Source: an uncultured Eubacteriales bacterium
Lineage (GTDB): Bacteria > Bacillota > Clostridia > UBA1381 > UMGS1253
DNA: 33,285 nucleotides
Direction: 5' to 3'
Assembly: GCA_900550065.1 (NCBI GenBank)
Contig: URQR01000002.1
Coordinates: 1 to 33,285, forward strand
Made by a program: the position numbers and the translations under genes. This document shows, piece after piece, positions 32,423-33,285 of this stretch. The notes beneath the pieces were generated by a model. It saw only the letters and a list, made by a program, of their open reading frames with translations, was not told the DNA's origin and did no database searches. Positions within the stretch are counted from its first letter, which is position 1. Every line of letters starts with the position of its first letter.

Positions 32423-33077
32423 TGGACTGGCTGAGTCGTATAAAGCTTGGAAACAGAGGCAGGCGGATCGGGAAGCCGAGTGGCGGGCGCAAATGCAGCA
32501 TGGATTTTCATACATTGATTTAAAGCGTTTGGACGACGGTACACTTTACGTTTCAACGGAGCCGGTTCCTTATCGAAGCTGGGATGGAACATTATTTAAT
32601 CTTATGATGGTTGATTCGATCTATGCGCTTTTAAAAGGGCGTCATGTTCTTGGAAAAAGCTTTGAGGACATGGACTTAAGCCAGTTTGATAACCTTTATG
32701 AAATTATCAATTTTGATATAGCATTGGGCGCTTGTCTGATTGGTAAGAATAAAATGCTTTTAACAAACGATTTTAACAAGCGGTTAGTCGCAGATTTGGT
32801 TTTTGAAACCCAGGCAATGGAGTATGAAGACTCTGTAAAGCTATTTGCAATTGAAAAGGACGTCTTTGACCGACTGAAAAGCGGTGCGCTGACTGCTGAG
32901 GCGTGCATGGAACAAGAAAATTATGACTTTTACATTGGCTCGGGAGCAGATCACGACTATTTCACAGTCTACCGCCCGTCGCACGAGTATGGCGATATAA
33001 TTGAGGTGATAGAAGAGGTTATGGCTCCGTATGGGCTTGCGGTGAAATATGGGGAGGGACAAGCATGGGAATATTAA
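32409..33077 (+). CDS. Putative immunity protein of the second cassette, copy 1
   Basis: A 222-residue soluble, acidic protein of no recognised family (MGILNGLAESYKAWKQRQAD...). There is no signal peptide or membrane helix. It begins 12 bases after the toxin-like gene with a strong AGGAGGG site, and a paralogue follows it. The role as immunity protein is inferred only from position and duplication. Its last 13 bases, encoding QAWEY and the stop, overlap the start of the next gene in another frame. Confidence 0.55.
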   Translation: MGILNGLAESYKAWKQRQADREAEWRAQMQHGFSYIDLKRLDDGTLYVSTEPVPYRSWDGTLFNLMMVDSIYALLKGRHVLGKSFEDMDLSQFDNLYEIINFDIALGACLIGKNKMLLTNDFNKRLVADLVFETQAMEYEDSVKLFAIEKDVFDRLKSGALTAEACMEQENYDFYIGSGADHDYFTVYRPSHEYGDIIEVIEEVMAPYGLAVKYGEGQAWEY

Positions 33078-33078
33078 A
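33053..33078 (+). repeat. 26-bp exact direct repeat, copy 2
   Basis: Identical to 32397-32422. It serves both as the 3' end of the first gene and as the ribosome binding site and start of the second. Confidence 0.9.
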
Positions 33079-33285
33079 ATGGTTAAAGGAACGCAGAGAA
33101 AGATACAAGTCATTGATTGAATATGCGCCCACCAAATATGAAGAAAGCCTTTATATTTCTTTATATCAAGATAGGCTTTATGTGTCAATTGATGAGACGT
33201 CTATCTATTATTATGGAAAACATGTTTTAGAAACCATCATCTGCGACTTAATCTATACCTTACTGAAACCGCACGCTGTCATCGC
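33065..33285 (+). CDS. Putative immunity protein of the second cassette, copy 2 (cut by right edge)
   Basis: ATG 33065 opens a frame that stays open to the window end (73 codons): MGILKWLKERRERYKSLIEY, then DRLYVSIDETS and YGKHVLETIICDLIYTLLK. It aligns with the previous gene (MGILNGL, DGTLYVSTEPV, MVDSIYALLKGRHV), so it is a diverged tandem paralogue. It keeps GGAGGG as ribosome binding site. The 3' part is missing. Confidence 0.65.
   Translation, partial: MGILKWLKERRERYKSLIEYAPTKYEESLYISLYQDRLYVSIDETSIYYYGKHVLETIICDLIYTLLKPHAVI

Noticed and set aside
1..33285. CRISPR arrays, tRNA or rRNA genes, transposases, integrases
   Set aside because: None seen: no regularly spaced repeats, no cloverleaf-type or rRNA sequence recognised by eye, and no recombinase motifs in any frame, although an element border is suspected at 27661.

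Overview
The window looks like chromosomal DNA from a low-to-medium GC Gram-positive bacterium, most likely a member of Clostridia. The evidence is gene order: yicC/yloC-remA-gmk-rpoZ-coaBC-priA-def-fmt-(yugP-like)-rsmB-rlmN-prpC-prkC-rsgA-rpe-thiN is the classic Firmicutes housekeeping cluster, with PASTA-domain kinase and PBP, many GTG/TTG starts with strong purine-rich ribosome binding sites, and a DNPR-type MurE that predicts meso-diaminopimelate peptidoglycan. A genus cannot be named from the sequence alone.

Layout: (1) 1-241, the 5' part of a leftward Rrf2-type regulator, with its promoter facing that of yicC. (2) 446-16218, one long rightward cluster for RNA decay, nucleotide and cofactor synthesis, replication restart, N-terminal formyl-Met handling, rRNA modification, Ser/Thr phosphorylation signalling, ribosome maturation and thiamine pyrophosphate. 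A 335-bp gap (1325-1659) holds a three-copy palindromic repeat. (3) A terminator at about 16270, then a control region with tandem promoters and three 10-bp-phased AAGTG boxes resembling an MraZ operator. (4) 16558-27240, the division and cell wall (dcw) cluster mraZ-rsmH-ftsL-pbp-murE-murF-mraY-ftsW-murG. murD is absent from its usual place between mraY and ftsW. (5) murA starts normally at 27310 but leaves its reading frame at about 27660, after about 117 codons.

From 27661 to the right edge the DNA is different: lower GC in many parts, mosaic, and built of duplicated cassettes. It has a leftward Cro/CI-type repressor, then a rightward operon with a promoter, a 428-aa putative toxin, two tandem membrane-anchored paralogues (putative immunity proteins) and a strong terminator. 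A second cassette follows with a decayed copy of the same control region, a 325-aa protein with a glycine-zipper C-terminus, and two tandem paralogous candidate immunity genes, the last cut by the window edge. The two large proteins share an approximately 80-residue N-terminal module with the pattern G-x-F-Y, C-x2-C and H-P-x-C-R-C at identical spacing, like the C-terminal end of phage MuF/SPP1 gp7 head proteins. The toxin and immunity assignments are inferences from architecture and gene arrangement. This island, joined to a broken murA, is the part most worth a second look.
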